Below, one piece after another: positions 26,932 through 35,464 of a stretch of 64,000 nt of DNA; position 1 is the first letter of the stretch; each line of letters opens with the position of its first letter. Under the pieces are notes generated by a model. It was not told the DNA's origin and ran no database searches. It was given only the letters and a program-made list of their open reading frames with translations. Source of the DNA: JAMXLO01 sp963812505 (GTDB taxonomy: Bacteria; Pseudomonadota; Alphaproteobacteria; Acetobacterales; Acetobacteraceae). Made by a program: the position numbers and the translations under genes. Where the stretch lies: positions 106,403-170,402 of the forward strand of contig CAWEVM010000010.1 in the NCBI GenBank assembly GCA_963812505.1, read 5' to 3'.

Positions 26932-27609
26932 CTAACCAGGGCATGTACCGTTTGAATTATTCGTCATGCATTCCAGCTGCACGTAGGCCCACGTAGAGAG
27001 TTTCACCCGCAGTGCCTCATAGCTGGGATAAGTGATCCAGGGCTGGTAGACACGCCATCGGGCCAGCGAGTCGATCTCTGGCCTCAACTGCACTGCTTCG
27101 GAGAACTCGGCTCGCGCTCTCGTGAGCTCACCCGCCAACCCGAGACTGCCAGCGCGCCACACGCGAGCATCCCAATGCTTTGGCTTCGCCGCCAAAGTCT
27201 CGTTGAAACACGTCAAGGCGGTTCTGCTGTCGCCAAGAACCATATGGCACCGCCCCAGTCCGTAGAACATCGAAGCTCGTTGTGGATCATACGGGCTAAG
27301 ACGAATCGACTTCTCGATGTGCTGGATTGCCGCGTCCGGCTCCCCTTCATAAAGCGATGCCAGGCCGAGCTGATGCACCGCCCCCGCATCATTGGGGTCA
27401 AGTTCGACGGCCCGGTTCAACGCGGCTCGTGCATCCGGTAATCGGGCCTGGCTTCTGCGCAGCATGCCCAGCGCATGGTACGCCATTGCGCGGGTGGGAT
27501 CATACTCGATCGCCTCGGCAAGCAAACTTTCTGCCCGGAGTTGGTCCTGCAGGGGTACGTTGCTCCAGCCTTCGAGCAACTGCACGATGCACGTCAATGA
27601 AGTAGCCAT
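26932..27609 (-). CDS. TPR-repeat protein, probably a truncated C-terminal part
   Basis: 225 residues containing about four tetratricopeptide repeats (AMAYHALGMLRRSQARLPDA, DAGAVHQLGLASLYEGEPDA, MFYGLGRCHMVLGDSRTAL, DARVWRAGSLGLAGELTRA). The layout, including SPYDPQRASMFYGLGRCH, is that of the C-terminal half of large CadC-like or cyclase-TPR signalling proteins, so an N-terminal DNA-binding or catalytic domain appears to be missing. Its 5' end lies 15 bases from the 5' end of a transporter fragment on the other strand, which suggests a deletion or rearrangement at about 27610-27640. Confidence 0.6.
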   Translation of the reverse strand: MATSLTCIVQLLEGWSNVPLQDQLRAESLLAEAIEYDPTRAMAYHALGMLRRSQARLPDARAALNRAVELDPNDAGAVHQLGLASLYEGEPDAAIQHIEKSIRLSPYDPQRASMFYGLGRCHMVLGDSRTALTCFNETLAAKPKHWDARVWRAGSLGLAGELTRARAEFSEAVQLRPEIDSLARWRVYQPWITYPSYEALRVKLSTWAYVQLECMTNNSNGTCPG

Positions 27610-27624
27610 TAAGCGTCATAGTGC

Positions 27625-28074
27625 ATGCGATTCTACGTGGCTGCGCGAACGACCGTACCGATTCTGCTGCAGTTTCCGATTTACGGCGGCATGATGGGGA
27701 TCATGGCGCATACCGGTTTGGCGGGTCTCATCGCCAAAATGCTCTTCACAGCTTCAACCAGCCATACCCTCGCTTTCTGGGCCTTTATCTCCTCCTGCAT
27801 CATCAGCCTCTTCGTACCGTCCGGCGGCGGCCAGTGGGCCGTGGTGGGGCCGGTTGTTGTTCCGGCAGCAGTTGGTCTGGGCGCGGACCCGGCCTTGGCA
27901 GCCGTTGCTACCGCTATGGGTGTGCAAACAGCCAGCATGATCCAGCCCTTCTGGGCATTGCCTGTGCTTGCGCTGGCAAGGTTGGGGCTGAAGGACATCA
28001 TGGGCTACTGTGTGGTCGGCCTGATCCTTGCCGCCATTGCCTATGGCGGGTCGTTGCTCCTGTTCGCAAGATGA
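27625..28074 (+). pseudogene. 3' fragment of short-chain fatty acid transporter (AtoE family)
   Basis: 149 residues corresponding to the last third of the AtoE/TIGR00366 permease: VPILLQFPIYGGMMGIM, the hallmark FVPSGGGQWAVVGPVV and MIQPFWALPVLALARLGLKDIMGY. The intact family is about 450 residues, so some 300 residues are missing at the 5' side. The break coincides with the break in the TPR gene. The stop overlaps the start of a small secreted-protein gene (ATGA). Confidence 0.8.
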
Positions 28075-28475
28075 TTCCACGCCCGCAACGGCGACGATGC
28101 ACGCAGGGCGCCTTGACGGTCGCCGGGACGATTGTCGTGGCATCGCTGCTTTTCCCCGCCACGTGGAATGTCACCCACGCGGCTCCCCCGCCCGACGCTG
28201 ACCCGCAGCGCCACCTATGGTTCGAGCGGCAGCGCAGCGTAGCCGGTATCTGGTGTTGCAACACGGCTGACGGCCACGTTCTCGACGACGGCGACTGGCG
28301 CGCGACGAGTGAGCATTATGAGGTGCGGCTTGCAGGCACTTGGTTCGTGGTTCCTGCCCACGCCCTGCGTGACCCTCGCAGAGGTCCAAACATGATTGGC
28401 CGCGCGGTGGTATGGTACGTTATTATGGAAGCTGGCGTTCATATTATGTGTTTTGCACCGGGATGGAGCGGGTAA
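28071..28475 (+). CDS. Small secreted protein of unknown function
   Basis: 134 residues with a clear signal peptide (RPQRRR, then ALTVAGTIVVASLLFPATW, cleavage near THA-AP). The mature part has GIWCCNTADGHVLDDGDW, then HYEVRLAGTWFVVPAHAL and AVVWYV, ending with a Cys near FAPG. Similar short periplasmic proteins with a CCN...DGH motif are common in phages and mobile regions of proteobacteria; their function is unknown. The ATG overlaps the stop of the transporter fragment. Confidence 0.7.
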   Translation: MIPRPQRRRCTQGALTVAGTIVVASLLFPATWNVTHAAPPPDADPQRHLWFERQRSVAGIWCCNTADGHVLDDGDWRATSEHYEVRLAGTWFVVPAHALRDPRRGPNMIGRAVVWYVIMEAGVHIMCFAPGWSG

Positions 28476-28929
28476 GGCCGAGCAATATGCGGTCACCCAT
28501 CCGCGCCACGCCGGACTGATCCGCGCCAACGGCGGCCGCCCGGCCAGCCGAGCGAACGCATATACAATCGTACAGGGACCCCAGCCGCGTCCCCAGGTCG
28601 TCTCACCCACAGGGCAACGAGACGCTGGTGAGACGAAACCCCGCGCCGTGGCAGACGTTGTTATCCTCGTTGATCAGGCGCCTGATCGGCCTTTCCCCAC
28701 CCTCGCTCAGTATCGTGTGTACGTTTGGCGCCGTCACCGTCCTGGAATCGGTGAAGATGCCGTTGCCGTTGTTGGTCTGATTGAACTGCATAGTGGTGGT
28801 ACTCAAAGGACTGCGGGTTCAACCAAAATTTCCGCCGCCGTTAACATTCCGCCGCCGTGCTGGCGCAGGCGCTGTTCAACCCGTCATCGATTTGTCTATA
28901 TTGCTGCACCGCAGCATCGGGGAAGAACC
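28476..28929. other. Intergenic region, no firm gene
   Basis: About 450 bases with no recognisable protein apart from a weak minus-strand frame listed separately. No repeats or RNA structures stood out. Confidence 0.4.
28603..28791 (-). CDS. Possible small hypothetical protein
   Basis: 62 residues from an ATG (MQFNQTNNGNGIFTDSRTVT...). Composition is protein-like and Asn/Thr-rich at the start, but there is no convincing ribosome binding site and no family is recognised. It could be a chance frame. Confidence 0.2.
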   Translation of the reverse strand: MQFNQTNNGNGIFTDSRTVTAPNVHTILSEGGERPIRRLINEDNNVCHGAGFRLTSVSLPCG

Positions 28930-29151
28930 ATGCCGTCCAACAACAGGCTCATCGCCTGGATCGAGCCGGAAAGTGGCCAGGAGTTTCAGGCAGCATTTGT
29001 GTCGGCGGCCATGGCGGCGCGGCGCAGACCAGCCACACGTCGCTGTGCTTCGCCGGCCGAAGCGCGCCAGTGGGTTGAGCGCGAGGCTGCAGCTCTGGGC
29101 GTTCCGGTGGAATGGACCGACCATTCGCCACGGTCCGCCAGGCTGGACTGA
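28930..29151 (+). CDS. Small hypothetical protein
   Basis: 73 residues. The ATG follows GGGAAGA. The sequence (NNRLIAWIEPESGQEF..., AAEARQWVEREAAALGVPVEW in part) is well balanced and rich in Ala, Arg and Glu with a Trp-containing amphipathic helix. No family recognised. Confidence 0.5.
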   Translation: MPSNNRLIAWIEPESGQEFQAAFVSAAMAARRRPATRRCASPAEARQWVEREAAALGVPVEWTDHSPRSARLD

Positions 29152-29421
29152 TTGCCTCGGTGAACCGCCCCGGTCGGGGAGGCCGGGGACGGCTCACCTC
29201 GGCACTTTCGCCCGGGAAGGTCCGGGCGGCTCATCGTGCCGCCGACACGGTTACAAGCAGACTTCAGCCGGCCGACGCGCAAGTCGCGATTGACCGTGCG
29301 GAGGGGGGGCGCGCTTCGCTTAGACTGGCCGCTGGCAGACCCGTTTTGCGGCAGCCGGATGGGCGACTCTCACTTTTCGTTCTTCGGGTGCGCGTGGTAA
29401 TGCGCAGACCCAGGTGGGACC

Positions 29422-29509
29422 GGATGGGTGGCCGAGCGGTTTAAGGCAGCGGTCTTGAAAACCGCCAACCCGCAAGGGTTCGTGGGTTCGAATCCCACCC
29501 CATCCGCCA
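29422..29509 (+). tRNA. tRNA-Ser (anticodon UGA)
   Basis: 88 bases including an encoded CCA. The acceptor GGATGGG pairs with CCCATCC; the anticodon loop CTTGAAA gives TGA; the long variable arm (CCCGCAAGGG region) and the T arm GTGGGTTCGAATCCCAC are typical of class II tRNA-Ser. An IS701-like element begins 72 bases downstream. Confidence 0.95.
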
Positions 29510-29581
29510 GACGACCATTTCCTCGCCCCGGAAGGAAGCGGGTTTTGATCAAGGTCAATCATCTGTTCGCGCGGACGAATT

Positions 29582-31039
29582 AGCACTACTTTGGCAGATT
29601 GTGTGTGATGGCATCACTTTTGGGATTCCCGAATCGGCCAATCGGTGATTCCTGGGGGATCGGCTTTTCGGAGGCCGATCACGGTGCGCACGAAGTTCGA
29701 TTGGACCACGGAGCTTGAGCGCTGGCTGGAGCCATTTCTGAGCCGCCTGGCGCACAAGGCTCGGCGACGGATGTGCCCACTCTACATTGCGGGACTGATC
29801 GGACCGGGCGAGCGGAAGAGCATTCAACCGATGGCGCAGTGGCTGGTCCCCGGCGAGTACGATCAGCTGCATCATTTTGCCGCGGCTGGCATGTGGGATG
29901 CGACACCGCTGGAAGCGGAACTTCTTGTTCAGGCGGACCGGCTTGTCGGCGGTGACAACGCCGTTTTGGTGATCGACGACACGGCACTGCCGAAGAAGGG
30001 CAGCCATTCGGTTGGCGTTGCCGCGCAATATGCCTCTGCCCTGGGCAAGACAGCCAATTGCCAGACGCTGGTGTCAGCAACGTTGGCGAGCGGCGAAGTG
30101 CCGGTGATGGTCGGTATGCGTCTGTTTCTACCGGAGAGTTGGGCGAGTGATTCTGTTCGGATGGCAAGGGCGCGGGTTCCGGGAGATCGACAGACCTTCC
30201 GTAGCAAACCTGAGATCGCCATCAATGAGGTCGACCGGGTGAGAACCGCCGGCGTACGCTTCGGATGCGTGCTGGCTGATGCGGGCTATGGCATGAGCGC
30301 GCCGTTCCGGCACGCCCTCAGTGAGCGCGGATTAAAATGGGCCGTCGGTATTCCGCGGCATCAGAAGGTCTATCGAGGTGACGTGGCCTTGATCTTTCCC
30401 GTGGCAGGTCGCGGCCGTCACCGACGGCGACACATCCCCGACAGCAAATCGATCGCAGCGGAGGCAATGCTCGCTGGCGCATCCTGGCGCTCGGTCAGCT
30501 GGCGCCGCGGCACGAAAGGTCGGCTGTCGGCACGCTTTGCCGCCGTGCGCGTGCGGGTCGCTGACGGGCCGCCACAGCGCATTCGCGACATGGGTGGCCA
30601 GCATATGCCCGGGGACGAAGCCTGGTTGATCGGCGAACGTCGCGCTACTGGCGAGCACAAATACTACCTTTCCAACTTATCCACCGACACGCCGATCACG
30701 GTGCTCGCCAGCACCATCAAGGCGCGCTGGATCTGTGAGCAGGCTCACCAGCAGCTGAAGGAAGAACTCGGGCTCGACCACTTCGAAGGACGATCGTGGC
30801 ATGGCCTACATCGTCACGCCCTCATGACAATGATTGCCTATGCCTTCCTTCAACACCATCGCCTCGCAACCGCGAGGCGGGGGAAAAAAATCAATGGACC
30901 GCCACCACAGCCAAGCTTACCCGCCGTGCGCCGTCTTATCATCACTCACATCACTCGCGCGCGGCCTTCGCGCTGTCCGCACTGCCGCAAATGGTTCAGC
31001 TCGGCATAGCCCTGTGAAAATTTCTGCCAAAGTAGTGCT
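29582..31039 (+). mobile_element. IS701-like insertion sequence
   Basis: Perfect 17-base terminal inverted repeats AGCACTACTTTGGCAGA at 29582-29598 and 31023-31039 bound one transposase gene. If the ends are taken two bases further in, the flanks are TTAG on the left and CTAG on the right, both fitting the YTAR target preference of this family but not identical. The right end is directly abutted by an IS5-like element. Confidence 0.88.
29645..31009 (+). CDS. IS701 family transposase
   Basis: 454 residues (a GTG at 29684 is an alternative start). VLVIDDTALPKKGSHSVGVA near residue 106 holds the first catalytic Asp, GCVLADAGYG near residue 206 the second, and the KARWICEQAHQQLKEELGLDHFEGR segment near residue 365 the Glu, the DDE pattern of IS701 transposases. 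A CPHC-type Cys pair near the end may bind zinc. The frame is complete, so the element may still be active. Confidence 0.92.
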   Translation: MIPGGSAFRRPITVRTKFDWTTELERWLEPFLSRLAHKARRRMCPLYIAGLIGPGERKSIQPMAQWLVPGEYDQLHHFAAAGMWDATPLEAELLVQADRLVGGDNAVLVIDDTALPKKGSHSVGVAAQYASALGKTANCQTLVSATLASGEVPVMVGMRLFLPESWASDSVRMARARVPGDRQTFRSKPEIAINEVDRVRTAGVRFGCVLADAGYGMSAPFRHALSERGLKWAVGIPRHQKVYRGDVALIFPVAGRGRHRRRHIPDSKSIAAEAMLAGASWRSVSWRRGTKGRLSARFAAVRVRVADGPPQRIRDMGGQHMPGDEAWLIGERRATGEHKYYLSNLSTDTPITVLASTIKARWICEQAHQQLKEELGLDHFEGRSWHGLHRHALMTMIAYAFLQHHRLATARRGKKINGPPPQPSLPAVRRLIITHITRARPSRCPHCRKWFSSA

Positions 31040-31050
31040 AGGGCCTGTCC

Positions 31051-31440
31051 TCAATTGAGCCAAATAAGCCCGGCGGTCAGGTGGATGGCGGCGAGGAAGT
31101 TGCGCGCGGTCTTGTCGTAGCGGGTGGCGATGGCACGAAACTGCTTGAGTTTGGCGAAGAAGTTCTCGATGAGGTGACGCGCCTGGTAGATGTATTGGTC
31201 GTAGTCGCGAGGCAGTCGCCGGTTTGCCTTGGGCGGGATCACCGCCGTTTTGCCGGCCGCAGCCAGCGGCGCGATGACCCGCTCGTCGGCATCGAACGCT
31301 TTGTCGGCGATCAGCGTGTCGGCTTGCATCGAGGGCAGGAGGTGGTCGGCGCCGACCAGATCATGCGCCTCTCCGCCGGTCAGGAAGAAGTTGACCGGGT
31401 TGCCGAGCGCATCGACCAGGGCGTGGATTTTGGTGCTCAA
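31051..31440 (-). CDS. IS5-family transposase, second frame (orfB)
   Basis: 129 residues with STKIHALVDALGNPV, ADKAFDADERV and the final YDQYIYQARHLIENFFAKLKQF in segments, supplying the second Asp and the Glu of the DDE site. It overlaps the first frame by four bases at a run of seven A, so a fused transposase is expected through programmed ribosomal frameshifting. Confidence 0.88.
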   Translation of the reverse strand: MSTKIHALVDALGNPVNFFLTGGEAHDLVGADHLLPSMQADTLIADKAFDADERVIAPLAAAGKTAVIPPKANRRLPRDYDQYIYQARHLIENFFAKLKQFRAIATRYDKTARNFLAAIHLTAGLIWLN

Positions 31441-31808
31441 CCCCCCGCGTGATCGGCCGATCGCCTGGTCCTCGCCGGCTTTTTTTGGGCGCCAGCGCTG
31501 TGCTGATGGGCACGCACAATGGTGCTGTCGATCATCGCATATTCATTGTCGGCGTCAGCGGAAAGTTGCAGGAAGACCTTCTCCCATACACCCGATTTGG
31601 CCCATCTGCTGAAGCGTTGATGCACGTTCTTCCAGTCACCGAAGCGCTCCGGCAGATCGCGCCACGGCATGCCGGTGCGGTAGCGGTACAGCACCGCCTC
31701 GACGAACAGCCGGTTGTCTGCCGCCGTCACTCCCACATGTCCCTCCTGACCAGGCAGCAGGTCCCGGATACGCTCCCATTGATCGTCGCGTATGCCATAA
31801 CGTCGCAT
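31437..31808 (-). CDS. IS5-family transposase, first frame (orfA)
   Basis: 123 residues: RRYGIRDDQWERIRDLLPG start, YRYRTGMPWRDLPERFGDW helix-turn region and the first catalytic Asp in AMIDSTIVRAHQHSAG. The frame ends shortly after a CAAAAAAAG slippery run near 31480 where the ribosome can shift into the second frame. Confidence 0.88.
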   Translation of the reverse strand: MRRYGIRDDQWERIRDLLPGQEGHVGVTAADNRLFVEAVLYRYRTGMPWRDLPERFGDWKNVHQRFSRWAKSGVWEKVFLQLSADADNEYAMIDSTIVRAHQHSAGAQKKPARTRRSADHAGG

Positions 31809-31952
31809 CGGTCAGCTCCAAATCGGCTGACCCCCTATAAATCGAAGTTTTCGCCGCGCCGGAATCCCCTAAATGAGGACAGGCCCTAGTTGTGCCTTCG
31901 TGCTCGCTCACGTATCCGTGTTCATTCGTTTCAATTGCCACAGGGGTGCCCA

Positions 31953-32477
31953 GTGTCGTTACGCCACCGCGGTGCTCCGCTCCGAATGCTGATTGTTGAA
32001 GACAACCTCTACGTTGCCGACGTTCTGATAGACGAGTGTGAAATGGCGCTCGGTGCCGAGGTTATGGCAGTTGAAACCGGCCACATGGCTCTACAGTTTC
32101 TTGCAAGGTCTCCTCCGACATTGGCTTTGGTCGAATTGGCGCTACCGGACATGTCGGGTTTCGAGGTTGTGCGGTGCGCCGCCAACAATGATGTCCCGGC
32201 GATTGTGATGAGCGGACACCCCGAGAAGATGCTTCTATGCGAGGAGCACGGGTTTCCACATCTTAGCAAACCATTTTCGATCTTCCAGCTCACGAGACTT
32301 GCGACAAAGGTCGTTCGTGAAGCCGAACAGAACATCGCGCAGCTCCAAAGCTCATATGCCCGGCTAAAAGCCACTATGGAGGCATCCAAGCGGATCGTTG
32401 ACGTTGCGCGAAAGACCACCAGGGCGTCAGCCGAGGCGCGGGCACTGAGACAAATGAACCAATGCGGACATTGCTGA
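31953..32477 (+). CDS. Receiver-domain protein with Glu at the phosphorylation site
   Basis: 174 residues from a GTG with AGGGG six bases upstream. Residues 12-125 form a CheY-like receiver: E16-D17 (metal-binding acidic pair), S87 in PAIVMSG and K106 in LSKPF are present, but the position of the phospho-acceptor Asp is Glu (E61 in ALVELALPDMSG, codon GAA at 32133). A 50-residue helical, probably coiled-coil tail follows; there is no DNA-binding or enzymatic domain. Asp-to-Glu changes at this site can mimic the phosphorylated state, so the protein may be constitutively on, or it may be decaying. The IS5-like element ends 63 bases upstream and may have replaced its promoter. No kinase gene is nearby. 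Confidence 0.75.
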   Translation: MSLRHRGAPLRMLIVEDNLYVADVLIDECEMALGAEVMAVETGHMALQFLARSPPTLALVELALPDMSGFEVVRCAANNDVPAIVMSGHPEKMLLCEEHGFPHLSKPFSIFQLTRLATKVVREAEQNIAQLQSSYARLKATMEASKRIVDVARKTTRASAEARALRQMNQCGHC

Positions 32478-32616
32478 CGTGCCATTCGATGGCAATGGTG
32501 TCGTAGCCACTTGGGTCCATGCCCGTTCGCGGCCGCGCGGCTTTCACTGTAGGCAATTTGCGAGCGCGTGTGCCAGGGCGAGGCTCAACTGGCCACCAAT
32601 TTGAGGGAACGTCGCA

Positions 32617-34064
32617 GTGAAAAGCCTGGTTCTGGCTCTGATACTGATTGCTGCGCCGACGTTCGGTGCGACGCCTACCGATACGACCATCGCTGTCTAT
32701 CACGGCGCACCGGATCGCGCGGGCAACTACATCGTTCCAGGCCTTGATTGGCAGTCCGTAGGTTCGGTGCACCGCAGAATAGCTACGCACAACCCCTGTA
32801 TTGGTGGCCAGCGGGCGCAGACCGCGGCTTGGTCATTGCAGCAACGGAAAGTGACATTGTATATGCAATGGACGCCGTGACCGGGCACGTCGTCTGGCGA
32901 ACGGAACTCGGCTGCCCGGTTTCGCGGGCAGGACTGCCCTGCGGCAATATTGATCCGCTCGGCATCACGGATACCCGGTGATCGATGACGCGCGAAACCC
33001 TATATCTGGATGCGATGCTTGATGTTCGAGGCGCACCGCGCCACCTCGTCTATGGCCTACGGCTCGCTGACGGCAGCGTGCTGGCGGGTTTCCCGATCGA
33101 TGTGGCGGCCGGGCCCGCTGCGCGCGGCATCAGTTTCAATCCGACCGTTCAAAATCAGCGTGGCGCGCTTACGCTATACAATGGTTGAATGTTCGTGCCA
33201 TTCGGCGGTCACTACGGCGATTGCGGCGACTATCATGGTCTGGTCGTGGCCCTGGATAGCGATCCGCCGCGGCTCTCGAGCGCCTGGGCAACGCTAGCAG
33301 CGAAGGGCGGAATCTGGGCACCCGCCGGGTTGAGCGAGGCTGACGGCCATCTCTATTTTTCCGCCGGCACCACTGAGGGCGCGCGAAGCTGGCAGGATGG
33401 AGAGGGTGTGTTCCAGGTCGGGCCTGATCTGGTTCATAGCCAAGACCCGCGTGTATTCTTTGCTCCATCCGACTGGAAGCAGTTGGATGAGGATGATCTT
33501 GATCTCGGGGGCGTCACACCTTTGCCACTCGCGTCACCCGGCAGGAGATGCCCCTGCTATTGGCGCTGAGGAAGGACGGAAATGCCTACCTGCTCAATCG
33601 CGCCAATTTGGGCGGCATCGCCACCGCTATTGCGGTGCGTCGAGCGGCACGAGGCGCAATCATCACCGTCCCGTGGCCTATCCAGTGCGTGATGCCATGG
33701 TGGTGGCTTACCAGGCGCGCGGCGCCGCGTGCTCTGGCGACTCCTATGTGTCGGGTATCGGCGCACTCGCAACAGATCCAGGCCATCGACTATACACGGT
33801 CTGGTGTGCTCGGACGGACGGTAGGGGCGCCCCGATCGTCACCACAACAGATGGCAAATCCGAACCGATTGTCTGGGCAGTAGGCGCGGAAGGCGATGAC
33901 AGATTGCATGGCTTCCGGGCCGATACGGGTAAAAGATATACACGGGAAACGGACCGGGGGACGGCATGACCGGGTTGCGGCACTTCACCACCATCCTTGC
34001 CGGTGCGGGACGGTTCTACGTCGCCGGCGACGGGCGCGTCTTCCCCTTTAAACTGCCGCCGTGA
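32617..34064 (+). pseudogene. PQQ-dehydrogenase-like beta-propeller protein, multiply broken
   Basis: A signal peptide (KSLVLALILIAAPTFGA) is followed by recognisable propeller segments in changing frames: YHGAPDRAGNYIVPGLDW, VIAATESDIVYAMDAVTGHV, TLYLDAMLDVRGAPRHLVYG, FVPFGGHYGDCGDYHGLVVA, LALRKDGNAYLL, VAYQARGAAC, WAVGAEGDDRLHGFRADTG and FYVAGDGRVFPFKLPP. Frames shift near 32790, 32995, 33540, 33675 and 33930, and an in-frame TGA at about 33186 replaces what is probably an Arg codon. The intact ancestor would have been an exported protein of about 480 residues with PQQ/WD40-like repeats. Confidence 0.8.
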
Positions 34065-34269
34065 CTGCGGCCCTTTAACGCAGGCTTGGCAATTCTTCAT
34101 CGACAACGATAGACGCACCCATTGTCGTGCCCACGAGGCTCGGTTAATCCTTAGCCTCGGTTAGCGCATGCATCGTCGCTGATCTGGCAGTACGAAGGAC
34201 GTGAGTGAGCGCCTGGCTACGCTACCCGCGAGTCAGGCGTCGATCTTGACCGAACGCCTGGAGGCACGG

Positions 34270-34854
34270 ATGTCGGACACGCGCATGGGTGGCAAGCATT
34301 CCTCGACCAAGGCCGTCGGCCGGAAGCTAGGTCATGAAATGTTGGAGCTCGGCCTGATATTCGCGTATCTGTACGTCTGCCTCGGGGCCATAATACTCTA
34401 CAAAGTGACTATCCTGCGTAATCAAGGTATCGACTACACGCCGTACGGGTTGGCTGCCATCAAGGCATTCCTCCTGGCGAAGTTCATACTCATAGGGCAT
34501 GCGGCCAAGGTTGGCGACCGCTACAGGAGACGCCGTTTCATATCTGTCGTCGCGTATAAGTCATTGCTGTTTCTGCTCATGCTTTTCGTTCTCTCGATTA
34601 TAGAAGAAGCAATAGTCGCCGTCATTCACGGGCGGCCGATAAGCGCTGCAGTGATCGACGTGGGGGGAGGTACGCTGCCCGAGACCCTCGCAAGTTGCCT
34701 GATCATGTTGTTGATCCTCATTCCGTACGTGGCGTTTAGAGAACTCAGTGAGGTTCTGGGCGAAGGCAGGCTTCGGCAAATTCTGCTCGACTACCGCACA
34801 GGCACCCCGCGCGGCAGTCGCAGCAAGCGGCATGAGAGTGAGCCAGCGCCCTGA
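34270..34854 (+). CDS. Inner-membrane protein of unknown function
   Basis: About 194 residues. I prefer the ATG at 34270, six bases after GGAG, over a GTG at 34201. Four hydrophobic helices are visible: LGLIFAYLYVCLGAIILYKV, AAIKAFLLAKFILIGHA, SLLFLLMLFVLSIIEEAIVA and TLASCLIMLLILIPYVAFRE. Both ends are charged and cytoplasmic-looking, and GEGRLRQILLDYRTG follows the last helix. No family recognised. It converges with the DUF202 gene. Confidence 0.65.
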   Translation: MSDTRMGGKHSSTKAVGRKLGHEMLELGLIFAYLYVCLGAIILYKVTILRNQGIDYTPYGLAAIKAFLLAKFILIGHAAKVGDRYRRRRFISVVAYKSLLFLLMLFVLSIIEEAIVAVIHGRPISAAVIDVGGGTLPETLASCLIMLLILIPYVAFRELSEVLGEGRLRQILLDYRTGTPRGSRSKRHESEPAP

Positions 34855-34885
34855 GCGCGGCCGCCGCCAAGCCGGTGTGCGTCCA

Positions 34886-35350
34886 TTAGAACGGGCCGAT
34901 GTCAAAAACCATGCTGGTGATTGCGGCGATGCTTATTCCAAGAAGGATCACCGCGGTTATCAACGTAAGCGAAGGCGGGAAAGGGCTTTTCCCATGAATG
35001 AGACCGTCTTGGGTCAGTTGCCTCCGTGAGATGCGCAGCGCAAGCATGAACTGCCCATGATAGATGATGCCGAGAACGAGCATGGTGATGCCCACCAGGA
35101 CCAGCGCGACGCCGAAATGGCGACCAGCCATGGCGTCGCCATTCAATACCTTGCTTTCGGTGAGCTTCTGAAAAATCTGCGAAATTGTGAATCCGAAGCT
35201 GACCAGTGAAAGTGATGTGCGGATCACCGCCATCAGCGTGCGATCAGCGCTCATGCGTGTGCGCTGCACTGCGAGGCCAGTGTTCCGCGAGGCCAATTCG
35301 AACGAGATCGAACTCGGGCTCGATTTCGACGTTACGTGCTCATCGGACAT
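34886..35350 (-). CDS. DUF202 family membrane protein
   Basis: About 154 residues. RTRMSADRTLMAVIRTSLSL is the DUF202 signature that leads into the first of three transmembrane helices (VSFGFTISQIFQKL; FGVALVLVGITMLVLGIIYH; SLTLITAVILLGISIAAITS). Function unknown in bacteria; the domain also occurs in eukaryotic SPX-VTC proteins. Monocistronic. Confidence 0.85.
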   Translation of the reverse strand: MSDEHVTSKSSPSSISFELASRNTGLAVQRTRMSADRTLMAVIRTSLSLVSFGFTISQIFQKLTESKVLNGDAMAGRHFGVALVLVGITMLVLGIIYHGQFMLALRISRRQLTQDGLIHGKSPFPPSLTLITAVILLGISIAAITSMVFDIGPF

Positions 35351-35420
35351 GACGACAACTCTCACCGATCTTTGTGGCGCACAATCACGCTGCTAGGGCT
35401 CGATGCGCACAGCAAACAGC

Positions 35421-35455
35421 GCCCGCCCTCGGCCGCAAGCGGGCCGAGGGCGGGC
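35421..35455 (-). terminator. Strong hairpin after the sulfatase gene
   Basis: A perfect 14-base stem, GCCCGCCCTCGGCC with GGCCGAGGGCGGGC, and a seven-base loop, beginning nine bases after the sulfatase stop. The T-tail on the minus strand is short (GCTGTTT). Confidence 0.65.
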
Positions 35456-35464
35456 GTGGCATCG

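Larger units (their letters stand above)
31042..31885 (-). mobile_element. IS5-family insertion sequence (IS427-like) flanked by CTAG duplications
   Basis: 844 bases bounded by inverted ends starting GGCCTGTCCTCA. CTAG occurs directly outside both ends (31038-31041 and 31886-31889), the expected four-base YTAR duplication. The left CTAG partly overlaps the right end of the IS701-like element, so it inserted after that element. Two overlapping frames encode the transposase. Confidence 0.88.

Noticed and set aside
28396..29151. 251-residue plus-strand frame in the gap before tRNA-Ser
   Set aside because: Only its last 73 residues, starting at an ATG with a ribosome binding site, look like a protein; the earlier part has no coding character.
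29485..29509. tRNA-Ser 3' end as an attachment site
   Set aside because: I saw no second copy of the tRNA 3' sequence and no integrase in the window, so I do not annotate att sites.
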